Assembly: GCA_016709025.1 (NCBI GenBank)
Contig: JADJEQ010000028.1
Span: 1 to 64,000, forward strand
Direction: 5' to 3'
From: Bacteroidales bacterium
Lineage (GTDB): Bacteria; Bacteroidota; Bacteroidia; Bacteroidales; Lentimicrobiaceae
DNA: 64,000 bases
Every line of letters starts with the position of its first letter. Position 1 is the first letter of the stretch. Shown piece by piece: positions 39,029-48,693 of the stretch. Made by a program: the position numbers and the translations under genes. The notes beneath the pieces are model-generated. The model saw nothing but the letters and a program-made list of their open reading frames with translations. It was not told the origin of the DNA and did not search any database.

Positions 39029-40270
39029 TTGAAACTTCCGCTTTACATAGCCTGGCGCTACCTGAAATCGAAGAAGTCGCACAATGTGATCAATATAATA
39101 TCCGGCATTTCAGTGGCAGGTGTTACCATCGGCACCATGGCTCTGATCGTTGTTTTGTCGGTATTCAATGGGTTCGAAAGCCTGGTTATTTCTCTTTTCA
39201 ATAGTTTCGATCCACCCATAAAGGTTAGCCCGGCCAAAGGCAAAACTTTCGATTCCAAAACCTACCCCTGGGAAAAAATTTCAGGCATACAGGGTGTTAA
39301 GGCCCAGACTGCCGTTATTGAAGAAAAAGCACTGTTGCGTTATGGCAAAGCCCAGTTCCTGGTTACCCTGAAAGGAGTTGATTCAACTTACACTACATGG
39401 ACCGGACTCGACAGCATGATAACTGCAGGGAGTCTGATGCTTGAGTTTAACGGACAACCTTTCGCAGTGGTAGGCCAGGGAGTTGCCTATTATCTTGGAG
39501 TGAACCCCGACGACTACGAAAGCTTTATAGAAGCCTATGCCCCTCGCCGCACCGGAAAAATCGGGGCAAACCCTGACCAGGCCTTTAACCGGATCGACAT
39601 CAGACCATCCGGAATATTTTCAGTACAACAGGATTTTGATACAAAATATGTGATTGTGCCCCTGAGCTTTTCGAGAGAATTATTCGATTACACCACTGAG
39701 GTAACCTCCGTGGAAATCGCCCTTTCGCAAGCAGAAGGCTTTGAAGTTTCACAAGACAAAATAAAACAGGCACTGGGGCCGGAATATGTCGTTAAAAACC
39801 GGTTTGAACAACAGGAAACCCTTTACCGCATCATGCACTCAGAGAAATGGGCTATTTTCCTGATCCTTTCCTTTATCCTGATCATCGCAACATTCAATGT
39901 TATTGGTTCTCTATCAATGCTGATCCTCGACAAGAAAAAAGACATCGCAATTCTGCATAGCCTGGGTGCCGATAACCGGCTGATAAAAAGGATTTTTCTT
40001 ACCGAGGGCATCCTCGTCTCGCTGAGTGGTGCCATGGCAGGGCTTTTCCTGGGAGCCCTGATCTGTGTTATCCAGCAGCAGTTCGGGTTGGTAAAAATCA
40101 ATGCTGAAGGCGGCTCTTTCCTCATCGATTCTTACCCTGTGTTGATGCAACTCCCTGACTTCATTTTTGTTTTTCTCACCGTTTCACTGATCGGTCTGCT
40201 GGCTGCCTGGATTCCCGTGCGTAACCTGGGGAAAATTGATTCCAGGGTGGCTGCAATGCACTCTCGTTAG
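39029..40270 (+). CDS. LolC/E-type ABC transporter permease (MacB-FtsX family)
   Basis: 413 residues, starting with TTG (MKLPLYIAWRYLKSKK), the usual beginning of this family. The first helix (ISVAGVTIGTMALIVVLSVFNGFE) is followed by a periplasmic MacB-like domain (residues about 45-260) and three C-terminal helices forming the FtsX core (FILIIATFNVIGSLSMLILDKKKDIAILHSLG in part). Such permeases work with a LolD-like ATPase, not in this window, to release lipoproteins or other substrates from the inner membrane. The TAG stop is immediately followed by an AAAAAGT-type repeat. Confidence 0.87.
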   Translation: MKLPLYIAWRYLKSKKSHNVINIISGISVAGVTIGTMALIVVLSVFNGFESLVISLFNSFDPPIKVSPAKGKTFDSKTYPWEKISGIQGVKAQTAVIEEKALLRYGKAQFLVTLKGVDSTYTTWTGLDSMITAGSLMLEFNGQPFAVVGQGVAYYLGVNPDDYESFIEAYAPRRTGKIGANPDQAFNRIDIRPSGIFSVQQDFDTKYVIVPLSFSRELFDYTTEVTSVEIALSQAEGFEVSQDKIKQALGPEYVVKNRFEQQETLYRIMHSEKWAIFLILSFILIIATFNVIGSLSMLILDKKKDIAILHSLGADNRLIKRIFLTEGILVSLSGAMAGLFLGALICVIQQQFGLVKINAEGGSFLIDSYPVLMQLPDFIFVFLTVSLIGLLAAWIPVRNLGKIDSRVAAMHSR

Positions 40271-40296
40271 TTTCAGGTAAAAAGTCTAAAGTAAAA
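40271..40296 (+). repeat. Short AAAAAGTCTAAAGT repeat abutting a stop codon
   Basis: TTTCAGGTAAAAAGTCTAAA starts at the base after TAG (40268-40270). It is a short relative of the arrays at 30135, 49603 and 56105. Confidence 0.65.
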
Positions 40297-40601
40297 TCCC
40301 TTTTCATAGAAGAGCTGCTATTTTCAATTTTTTGGAAAAACAACAAACCCATGGTAAAGTCCCGTTTTTTACCAGGGCCGGATTTATGAAAGCAAGTAAA
40401 ACCTTGACCATTATTATTTTCACTTCCAGGCAACTAAAACTAAATTTCAGTGTCATAACCCAATGGTTTATCCTGAATGTTTTTAAAAAAATTATAAAAG
40501 ATCTTTTCGGGAAACCCATTATTTTTGTGCTTAACTGCAATAAAGATTGCAACTCATGTTCAATCAGCTGGTTATGTAAACACTTTTTTTTATCTAAAAA
40601 G
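40297..40601 (+). other. Gene-free stretch upstream of the C25 peptidase pair
   Basis: About 300 bp with no convincing gene. An ORF of 92 codons (40332-40610) is AT-rich and lacks family features. A second perfect -7 motif, TATTTTTG, lies at 40520-40527 without a -33 element. Confidence 0.4.
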
Positions 40602-40631
40602 TTGGATTGATCTGATTAATAATTAGTTTTG
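40602..40631 (+). promoter_or_regulatory. Consensus Bacteroidota promoter of the C25 peptidase operon
   Basis: TTG (40602-40604), 19 bp spacer, TAGTTTTG (40624-40631). Both elements and the spacing match the Bacteroidota primary sigma consensus. The ATG at 40691 follows with a leader of about 55 nt. Confidence 0.8.
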
Positions 40632-40690
40632 TGGGTTACATTGTTGGCCGGGAGGCTATTAATCACATTATCAACAAAGGTACAATTACC

Positions 40691-43600
40691 ATGAAAAAAG
40701 CATTACTCATCAACGCAGGTATTTCTGTGTTGTTTTCATTTCTATTCCTTACCTGCACCAGTTCATTCGCTCAGGTAGTGTTGAATCAAAACGGTAAAAC
40801 CGGAATATCGGTTGAGCGGAGTGATTTCACCGGAATTCTGGTTAAAAACAATCTGGCCGGGCTTAACCAGATGGATGTAACCACTGAAGCCGGAAACTTC
40901 ACAGAGTTGTCTGCTGCAGGTTACACATATTCGCAGGAAACCGGCTTCCCGAAACTACCGGTTATGCGCCGGCTAATTGAAATTCCGGTTGGTGCCACTC
41001 TTGAAGTTGAGGTAATTTCCTCCGAAACAAAAGAATTCAGCCTCACTGACCTCGGCATACAGAATCGCTTGATGCCGGCCCAGGCACCGGTAGCAAAAAG
41101 CAGTAAGGGTAAACTTCCTTTTGAAATCAACAATGAGGTATACAGCCGTGACCGCTTCTACGGAAAACCGCTTGCAACAGCCGAAATCATCGGTTTTATG
41201 CGTGGAACACGCATGGCCCGTATCGAAATCTCACCGGTTGAATACAACCCGGTTAGAGGCAGCATAAGGGTGAGCGACAATGTGGTTGTGAAGATAACCT
41301 TCAAAAACGGCAACTATTCAGAAACCCAATATTTGAAGGAGAAAACCCGCTCTCCCTATTTCAACGGATTTGAAAACTCAATGCTGAACAACCTTCAGGT
41401 AGGCAACGGCTCACGTGAAAACTTCACCCGTTACCCTGTAAAATATGTAATTGTTTCTGACCCGATGTTTCACGATGCTTTACAGCCACTCATTGACTGG
41501 AAAATCAGGAAGGGATTTACCGTGGTTGAAGCCTATACCAATGAATCCAATGTTGGTACTACCACAAGTTCTATTAAAAATTATCTGCAAGGTCTCTACA
41601 ATGCCGGAACTCCTGATGATCCTTCTCCTACCTTCGTTTTGTTTGTTGGTGATGTTGCACAGATTCCGGCTTTCAGCCAGGGCGGCCATGTTTCTGACCT
41701 CTATTATTGTGAATACACCAACGATCATATTCCCGAAATGTTTTACGGACGTTTTTCGGCAACCAATGTAACCCAATTGCAACCTCAGATTGATAAAACC
41801 CTGATGTATGAGCAATATCAGTTCCCCGATCCATCATTCTTAGGTGAATGTGTTATGGTTTCAGGCGTTGATGGCAGCTATGCCCCAATACACGGAAACG
41901 GACAGATCAATTACGGTACCGATAACTACTTTAACGAAGCACATGGTCTGCAGAGTCACACTTACCTCTACCCTGCTTCCGGTAGTTCCGGCGCAGCGAT
42001 TATTCAAAATGTCAGCGATGGACTCGCATATGGCAATTACACTGCTCATGGAAGTTCAAGCGGCTGGGCTGATCCGTCTTTCGAAATTTCAGATATCCCC
42101 GGTTTGCAGAACAATGGAAAATACCCGTTGCTGGTTGGCAATTGTTGTCTCACCAGTACATACAACACCAATTGCTTTGGCGAGGAACTTTTGAGGGCTG
42201 CCAACAAAGGCGCAGTAGGATATATCGGCGCTTCGAACAGTTCATACTGGGATGAAGATTTTTATTTTGGGGTTGGGGTGAAGGATATTGTTCTTAATCC
42301 CGTTTATGACGGTGTCTCTGATGGCAGCTATGACCTTGCTTTCCACGATCATGGCGAAGCATTCTCCGAATGGTATACTACCCAGGCGCAAATGCTCTTC
42401 TCCGGCAATCTGGCCGTAACCGAAGGCTCACCCGGTTCAATGATTTATTACTGGGAAATATACTGCCTCATGGGCGACCCATCGCTTATGATCTATTTCG
42501 GGGTTCCCGATGCAATGACAGTTTCATATGAACCACTTATGCCGCTGCAATCCACCGAATTTACTGTTAATGCGGCGCCATATGCCTATGTGGCCATTTC
42601 AAAGGATGGCGTACTTTATGGAACTGCACTTGCCGATGAATTCGGTGTAGCGGTAGTTGCACTTGATCCGATTTCAGTCCCCGGTGATGCCCAGATTATT
42701 GTTACTGCTCAGAATATGCAACCTTACATAGGATCAGTTATCGTAGCTTCACCCGAAGGACCTTATATCCTGATGCAATCACAATTGGTAAATGATGAGA
42801 ATGCCAATAACAACCAGGTTCCTGAATATGCTGAATCGTTTGGGTTTAATATGGCATTAAAAAATGTCGGTAACTCAGCAGGCACCAACCTTACAGTAAC
42901 CCTTACCAGCCCCAGTGAATATGTAGAAGTTAAGGAAGCCATTGAATCATGGCCGGATATTGCACCGGGTGAAATTGTTAATCTTGATTATGCCTTTGAG
43001 GTAACTAATGACGAATGGCTGCCTGATCAGCATCCCGCAGTTTTTACCCTCGAAATCACCGATGGCACTGAAACCTGGATTTCAAACTTTACGCTGAAAT
43101 TAAACTCCCCTGAACTTCATGCAGCTCCTCTTATCATTGATGATTACCTGAATGGTTCAGGCAATGGAAACGGCAGGCTCGATCCGGGCGAAAATGTGGT
43201 AATTTCTATCCCGGTTAACAACGAGGGTCATTGCGAAGCTCCGGAAACTGTTTCACATTTATTTACCAACAGCGAAGGCATCGGTATTGATTTTATTGAA
43301 TACCAGATTGGGAATATCCCCGGTAACGGAAACAACCTGAATGCTTTGTACAATGTCTCGGTTAGCCCGGATCTTGAAATCGGTACCATCATCAATCTTT
43401 ACTTCGCCGCAGCTTCAGGTTTATACAATGCTTCAGCCGTATACCCCTCCGCAGTCGGATTGATCGTTGAGGATTTTGAAACCGGCGACTTTTCAGCCTA
43501 CAACTGGGTGAATACCAGTTCTTCACCATGGAGCGTTGTATCATCTGCTTATAATGGTGGTCTTTACTCCGCAAAATCGGGTGCCATTGGTCACAGTGCC

Positions 43601-44626
43601 AGTACAACTCTTCAGATTACCATGGATGTAGCCACAAACGACGATATCACTTTTGCAAGGAAGGTTTCGACCGAAAGTGGTTACGATTATCTTAAATTCT
43701 ACATCGATGGCGTTGAAAAAGGATCCTGGTCCGGAGATGTGAACTGGAGTGCTGTCAGTTATCCTGTTACACCAGGCAACCATACCTTCAAATGGACCTA
43801 TAGCAAGGACAACAGTGCAACCGGAGGTGATGATGCTGTTTATATTGACGATATTTTCTTCCCAAGCGGGAATTCCGGAGGTGGAAGCACCGATTTGACT
43901 GCAGCAGCCTTTGCCTACCCGGCACAAATCTGCAATGGCGGAACAACCCAGCTTTTTGGTTTTGTTACCAATGCAACCGGAGATGCTACTTTCGCATGGA
44001 CACCTGCTGAAATGCTGAACAATGCTGAAATTTTTAACCCGGTTGCTACCCTCACCGAAACTACTACCTTCGACCTTACCGTTTATAACCTGCTTGCTTC
44101 AGACAATACCCAACTGATGGTTGAAGTAGTGCCTGCTCCGGAAACCCCGGTTATTGAACAAGTTGAAAACCAATTGGTTTCAAATGCAAACGACGGAAAC
44201 CAATGGTACAACCGTGATGGTTTAATTGAAGGGGAAGTGAATCAGGTATTTGAACCAACTGTTTCGGATTTTTATCATGTGGTTGTTTCTTCAGCTGCAG
44301 GTTGTATGTCGGAATCTTCAAACGAGATCTACATGACTGTAGTCGGAGTGGAAACCATCAATGTTGAGAACTCACTCGTGGTTTATCCGAATCCTTTCGT
44401 AAAAGACCTTCATATCAGCTATAACCTTTTAAAAACCGGTTCCGTAAGAATCAGCCTGCTGAATCTTCTTGGCCAGGAAACATTGCTTATTGCTGACAAA
44501 CAATCGGTACAGGCTGGCAGTCATTCGATTACCATTACACCTTCCGGGTTGAAACCTGGCATCTATTTTATTAAAATCGAGTCAGGTGATTACTCTGCTG
44601 TACGAAAAATCGTTCTTTCTGAATAA
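40691..44626 (+). CDS. Gingipain-like C25 cysteine peptidase, T9SS-secreted
   Basis: 1311 residues from the ATG at 40691 (MKKALLINAG), with signal peptide ending SSFA. A propeptide-like region (about 25-245) precedes a C25 catalytic domain (about 250-640): His in YTAHGSSSGWADPSF (about 452) and Cys in LLVGNCCLTS (about 484/485), where two adjacent Cys are present. Ig-like linker domains follow, then a cleaved-adhesin-like domain (VEDFETGDFSAYNW to AVYIDDIFFP), another Ig-like domain and a type A sorting domain (VYPNPFVKDLHISYNL, LKPGIYFIKIESGD). Gingipains are secreted surface peptidases with Arg or Lys specificity in Porphyromonas; specificity here is unknown. It is 18 bp upstream of a second C25 gene, hence an operon. 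Confidence 0.9.
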   Translation: MKKALLINAGISVLFSFLFLTCTSSFAQVVLNQNGKTGISVERSDFTGILVKNNLAGLNQMDVTTEAGNFTELSAAGYTYSQETGFPKLPVMRRLIEIPVGATLEVEVISSETKEFSLTDLGIQNRLMPAQAPVAKSSKGKLPFEINNEVYSRDRFYGKPLATAEIIGFMRGTRMARIEISPVEYNPVRGSIRVSDNVVVKITFKNGNYSETQYLKEKTRSPYFNGFENSMLNNLQVGNGSRENFTRYPVKYVIVSDPMFHDALQPLIDWKIRKGFTVVEAYTNESNVGTTTSSIKNYLQGLYNAGTPDDPSPTFVLFVGDVAQIPAFSQGGHVSDLYYCEYTNDHIPEMFYGRFSATNVTQLQPQIDKTLMYEQYQFPDPSFLGECVMVSGVDGSYAPIHGNGQINYGTDNYFNEAHGLQSHTYLYPASGSSGAAIIQNVSDGLAYGNYTAHGSSSGWADPSFEISDIPGLQNNGKYPLLVGNCCLTSTYNTNCFGEELLRAANKGAVGYIGASNSSYWDEDFYFGVGVKDIVLNPVYDGVSDGSYDLAFHDHGEAFSEWYTTQAQMLFSGNLAVTEGSPGSMIYYWEIYCLMGDPSLMIYFGVPDAMTVSYEPLMPLQSTEFTVNAAPYAYVAISKDGVLYGTALADEFGVAVVALDPISVPGDAQIIVTAQNMQPYIGSVIVASPEGPYILMQSQLVNDENANNNQVPEYAESFGFNMALKNVGNSAGTNLTVTLTSPSEYVEVKEAIESWPDIAPGEIVNLDYAFEVTNDEWLPDQHPAVFTLEITDGTETWISNFTLKLNSPELHAAPLIIDDYLNGSGNGNGRLDPGENVVISIPVNNEGHCEAPETVSHLFTNSEGIGIDFIEYQIGNIPGNGNNLNALYNVSVSPDLEIGTIINLYFAAASGLYNASAVYPSAVGLIVEDFETGDFSAYNWVNTSSSPWSVVSSAYNGGLYSAKSGAIGHSASTTLQITMDVATNDDITFARKVSTESGYDYLKFYIDGVEKGSWSGDVNWSAVSYPVTPGNHTFKWTYSKDNSATGGDDAVYIDDIFFPSGNSGGGSTDLTAAAFAYPAQICNGGTTQLFGFVTNATGDATFAWTPAEMLNNAEIFNPVATLTETTTFDLTVYNLLASDNTQLMVEVVPAPETPVIEQVENQLVSNANDGNQWYNRDGLIEGEVNQVFEPTVSDFYHVVVSSAAGCMSESSNEIYMTVVGVETINVENSLVVYPNPFVKDLHISYNLLKTGSVRISLLNLLGQETLLIADKQSVQAGSHSITITPSGLKPGIYFIKIESGDYSAVRKIVLSE

Positions 44627-44644
44627 TATTAAAACAACAAACCG

Positions 44645-47600
44645 ATGCGAATATCACGTTATATTACACTGTTAATAATATTTACAGGGCTTCTGTCCGC
44701 CAACGCCCAAAACTGGGTTGGTATTCATTCTGATCAGCCGGCAGCTGCGGAAACCTCACTGGTTTCTTCTTCTCCAACCGGCTCGGTTATTTCCGTAAAT
44801 ATTAACGGATTTAACCTGAACCAGGTGATGACACCCCGCGGGGCAGCATTTACCATTGGTGTTGAAGGTGCTACACCTTTGATGGAAAAAGGAATGCCTG
44901 ACCTTCCAAAGTTAGCTGCTTCGGTAATCATCCCCGATCAGGCTCTTATGGAAGTAAGGGTTGTTTCCTCGCAATACATTGATTATCCTTTTATTGAAAT
45001 TGCCCCGTCAAAAGGGAATTTCACAAGGGATATCGATCCTTCAACCGTTGCTTACGAATACGGGCGGGCATATTCACGCGATGAATTTTTCCCGTCGGTG
45101 CAGGCAAGCCTCCGCGAACCTTATATTCTTCGTGATTACCGGGGACAAACGGTTGTAATCAATCCATTTAGTTACAATCCGACGACCAAAACCCTGAGGG
45201 TGTATCATTCAATGACAATTGAAATTGTAAGCGCCGGTACGTCCACAGACAATATCCTTGTTCGGGAACAGGTTCCGGAAACCATGGATGCTGAATACAG
45301 GCAGATATACAACCGGCACTTTCTGAATGCAGAAGATGGGAGCAGATATACCCCACTTGAAGAGCAGGGTAATATGCTGATCATCAGCCATGGTCCTTTT
45401 ATGGCCGAAATGCAGGATTTTGTTGAATGGAAACGTACTATTGGAATTCCAGTTGAAATGGTTGATATTGCGACCATTGGCACCAATTCAACAGCAATTA
45501 AGAATTATGTGGCCAATTACTATGCAACCAACGGGCTCACTTTCTTATTACTGGTTGGCGACAATGCCCAGGTGCCAACCGTTACAACAGGAAGTATAGG
45601 CGGGCCATCTGACCATGCTTATGGATTCCTTGCCGGGAATGACCATTACCCCGATATTTTTGTCGGCCGTTTCTCTGCTGAGAATACAACCCAGGTTGCA
45701 ACCCAGGTTCAGCGTACCATTGAGTATGAGCAGAATCCCGATGTGAGCATCGATTGGTTCTCGAAGGGTTTTGGAATAGGCTCTGACCAGGGACCTGGCG
45801 ATGACGGAGAATACGATTACCAGCACATGCGCAACATCCGAACCGACTTGTTGGGTTTCACATACACGGCAGTTGGCGAATTATACGACGGCAGCCAGGG
45901 TGGTGAAGACCTTGCGGGCAACCCGAATTCTACTTCTGTAGCCAACGAAGTGAATGCAGGCCGTACTATTATCAACTATGTCGGACATGGCAGCCAGACA
46001 TCGTGGGGAACCACCGGTTTTTCAAACAGTGGCGTAAATGCTTTGACCAACAATCATATGTGGCCCTTTATCTGGTCTGTTGCCTGTGTAAACGGCGACT
46101 TCCTTAACGGGACCTGTTTTGCTGAAGCCTGGCTGAGGGCAACCAACGCCAACGGCCCCACAGGTGCGGTAGCAACCCTTATGTCAACCATTAATCAAAG
46201 CTGGAATCCACCCATGGAAGGCCAGGATGAAATGGATGACATTCTGGTTGAAAGTTACTCAGGTAATATTAAGAGAACTTTCGGCGGAATTTCAATGAAT
46301 GGTTGTATGAAAATGAACGACACTTACGGTACCGGTGGCTATGAAATGACCGATACATGGCTCATCTTTGGAGACCCTTCTGTTGTCGTGCGCACTGCCA
46401 TGCCAACTGCTCTTGCTGTAACACACAACCCGGTAGCTTTTATTGGTTCTGATCAGTTTGTTATTAATTGCGATGTTGAAGATGCCTATGCATGTCTTAC
46501 CATCGATGGCGAAATCATCGGCACAGCCACCGTGAATGGCGGTTCAGCCATCATCACGTTCCCCACACTCAACAATGTGGGCGTCATGAAACTGGCGGTT
46601 ACTGCTTTCAATCACCTCCCATACATTATTAACATCGACATTCTTCCACTCGAAGGACCCTATGTTGTTTATGACAACACCGCCATCAACGATGCTGCCG
46701 GTAACAACAACCTGCAACTTGATTACAATGAATCGGTAACCATGGCACTCGGTCTTAAGAATGTTGGGACCGATGATGCATCCGAAATTTCAGTGACCAT
46801 CAGCAGTGCTGATCCTTACATTGCACTAACCGATGTTACAGAAGTTTATCCATTGATTGCTGCAGGGCAAACTGTAGCCGTCTCCGATGGATTTGCTTTC
46901 AGCGTGAGCAGCGATGTCCCCGACGGACATGCAATTCTGTTTGATTATACCGCTGTTACCGGACTAAATGAATGGTCGGGAAGCTTTACGGTAGTTGCCC
47001 ATTCTGTTGCCTTAAATTTTGCAGGTTCATCCGTAACAGATGAATTGGGCAACAACAACGGCAAAGCCGATCCGGGTGAAACATTCCAGTTACACCTGTC
47101 GATCCTGAATGCCGGGACCGCACCGGGCTACAACGTGACCGGAATGCTGACTTCAGAAGATCCGAACATTATTATTAATGTTGACAGCCTGAACTACGGA
47201 ATACTCAATGGATATGAAACCCTGAGTTCTGCTTTCACCGTAACTTCACTCCCCTCTACTCCTACCGGCCATATTGCTGAGTTTACACTGCAGATGACTG
47301 CCGATGGCGGTTTTGAAACATCAGTTCCTGTTACGGTTATTATTGGCCAGATCCCTGTTCTGATCATTGATCTTGACGGAAATCACAATTCCGGACCGGT
47401 TATTAACAATTGCCTGGCCAACCTTTCTGTGTCGGCCGATTATCTGACCTCATGGCCTCTCGTTCTGGGTCCTTATCAATCCATCTTCGTTTGCCTCGGA
47501 ACCTATTCCACCAATGGAGTACTAACCGATGCACAAGGTCAGGCGCTTGCCAGTTTCCTGAACGCAGGTGGCAAAATATATATGGAAGGTGGTGACACCT

Positions 47601-48475
47601 GGGCTTATAACACCCCGACTCAGGTTCACCCGATGTTTATGATTGATGGTGAAACAGATGGATCAGGAGACCTGAGTACAATTAATGGTATGACACAATC
47701 AATTGTTGATGGTATGCAGTTCAGCTATTCAGGCGACAACAGTTATATTGACAGGATTTTACCTTTACAGACTGCAACCCCGTTGTTTCAGAATGCATCT
47801 CCTCTGTACTACACTGCGATCGCCTACGATGGCGGTACTTATAAAACCATTGGATCTTCCTTTGAGTTCGGCGGTTTGCAGGATGGCACCAATCGTTCTG
47901 TAAAGGACAGCCTGATGATGCAGTACATTAATTTCTTTGGAATTTCAGGTGCTGCTCCACTGCTTGCCAACTTCCTTGCTTCAGACAATGAGGTGTGCGA
48001 ATTCGAGGAAATCATCTTCACTGATTTTTCAGCCGGTAATGTTATTTCCCGCGAATGGAGCTTCCCTGGTGGAGAACCGGCAACTTCAACCGAACAGAAC
48101 CCGGTAGTTACCTATCGTGAACCGGGCGAATATGATGTAACACTTACTGTAAGTGACGGGGTAAATACCAGCACTACTGTAAAGAATGCATTTATTATGG
48201 TTGACTACTGCATGGGAACCACCGACGCAGGCAGGTTAAATCAGGTAAAGGTGTATCCCAATCCCTCCAACGGCAGCTTCTATATCTTAACCGAGGGGGT
48301 AAAAGGTCAATCGGTAATCAGGTTGAGAAATACTGCCGGGCTGGAAGTATTTTCAAAAATTGTTTACGATAGTGGAATAACCGAACTCTCTTTCCCGGGC
48401 CTGGCAACCGGAGTTTATATGATCTCTGTTGAAAACCAGGACTTCACGAAATATCAGAAACTGATTATCAACTAA
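44645..48475 (+). CDS. Gingipain-like C25 cysteine peptidase with PKD and accessory module, T9SS-secreted
   Basis: 1276 residues. Signal peptide 1-21 (SANA), propeptide region to about 235 (TRDIDPSTVAYEYGRAY), catalytic domain with His in NYVGHGSQTSWG (about 447) and Cys in SVACVNGDF (about 480), both canonical for C25. Two Ig-like repeats follow, then a module of about 200 residues (902-1100: VLIIDLDGN, GGKIYMEGGDTWAY, YIDRILPL) related to the paired modules of the subtilase at 13325. A PKD domain (SREWSFPGGEPATSTEQNP) and a type A sorting domain (VYPNPSNGSFYILTEG) end the protein. It likely acts at the cell surface together with the upstream paralogue. Confidence 0.92.
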   Translation: MRISRYITLLIIFTGLLSANAQNWVGIHSDQPAAAETSLVSSSPTGSVISVNINGFNLNQVMTPRGAAFTIGVEGATPLMEKGMPDLPKLAASVIIPDQALMEVRVVSSQYIDYPFIEIAPSKGNFTRDIDPSTVAYEYGRAYSRDEFFPSVQASLREPYILRDYRGQTVVINPFSYNPTTKTLRVYHSMTIEIVSAGTSTDNILVREQVPETMDAEYRQIYNRHFLNAEDGSRYTPLEEQGNMLIISHGPFMAEMQDFVEWKRTIGIPVEMVDIATIGTNSTAIKNYVANYYATNGLTFLLLVGDNAQVPTVTTGSIGGPSDHAYGFLAGNDHYPDIFVGRFSAENTTQVATQVQRTIEYEQNPDVSIDWFSKGFGIGSDQGPGDDGEYDYQHMRNIRTDLLGFTYTAVGELYDGSQGGEDLAGNPNSTSVANEVNAGRTIINYVGHGSQTSWGTTGFSNSGVNALTNNHMWPFIWSVACVNGDFLNGTCFAEAWLRATNANGPTGAVATLMSTINQSWNPPMEGQDEMDDILVESYSGNIKRTFGGISMNGCMKMNDTYGTGGYEMTDTWLIFGDPSVVVRTAMPTALAVTHNPVAFIGSDQFVINCDVEDAYACLTIDGEIIGTATVNGGSAIITFPTLNNVGVMKLAVTAFNHLPYIINIDILPLEGPYVVYDNTAINDAAGNNNLQLDYNESVTMALGLKNVGTDDASEISVTISSADPYIALTDVTEVYPLIAAGQTVAVSDGFAFSVSSDVPDGHAILFDYTAVTGLNEWSGSFTVVAHSVALNFAGSSVTDELGNNNGKADPGETFQLHLSILNAGTAPGYNVTGMLTSEDPNIIINVDSLNYGILNGYETLSSAFTVTSLPSTPTGHIAEFTLQMTADGGFETSVPVTVIIGQIPVLIIDLDGNHNSGPVINNCLANLSVSADYLTSWPLVLGPYQSIFVCLGTYSTNGVLTDAQGQALASFLNAGGKIYMEGGDTWAYNTPTQVHPMFMIDGETDGSGDLSTINGMTQSIVDGMQFSYSGDNSYIDRILPLQTATPLFQNASPLYYTAIAYDGGTYKTIGSSFEFGGLQDGTNRSVKDSLMMQYINFFGISGAAPLLANFLASDNEVCEFEEIIFTDFSAGNVISREWSFPGGEPATSTEQNPVVTYREPGEYDVTLTVSDGVNTSTTVKNAFIMVDYCMGTTDAGRLNQVKVYPNPSNGSFYILTEGVKGQSVIRLRNTAGLEVFSKIVYDSGITELSFPGLATGVYMISVENQDFTKYQKLIIN

Positions 48476-48494
48476 CGTAAAAACTTGTTTTTTT

Positions 48495-48525
48495 AAAGGA
48501 GGGCATGTTTGCCCTCCTTTTTTTA
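48495..48525 (+). terminator. Intrinsic terminator of the C25 operon
   Basis: AAAGGAGGGC (48495-48504) pairs with GCCCTCCTTT (48511-48520), followed by a T run. It lies 20 bp after the stop codon of the second C25 gene. Confidence 0.92.
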
Positions 48526-48614
48526 TTCACCTGATTTATCAGACAATATTTACAGATTGGGCTGTTTTTAACAATTTTTAGAATCAATCGGTAAAATCGT
48601 ACCTTTATTATTAT

Positions 48615-48622
48615 TATTTTTG
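48615..48622 (+). promoter_or_regulatory. -7 promoter motif of the NYN gene
   Basis: TATTTTTG, a perfect TAnnTTTG, 71 bp before the ATG at 48694. No clear -33 element. Confidence 0.55.
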
Positions 48623-48693
48623 CAAAATCTGAGATCATAGCAACATAGGGATACTTAGTACACATATTTTATTAACATTTATTCTATAATCAA

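Noticed and set aside
40332..40610. 92-codon plus-strand ORF before the C25 operon
   Set aside because: It overlaps the -33 element of a near-consensus promoter, is AT-rich and has no recognisable features.
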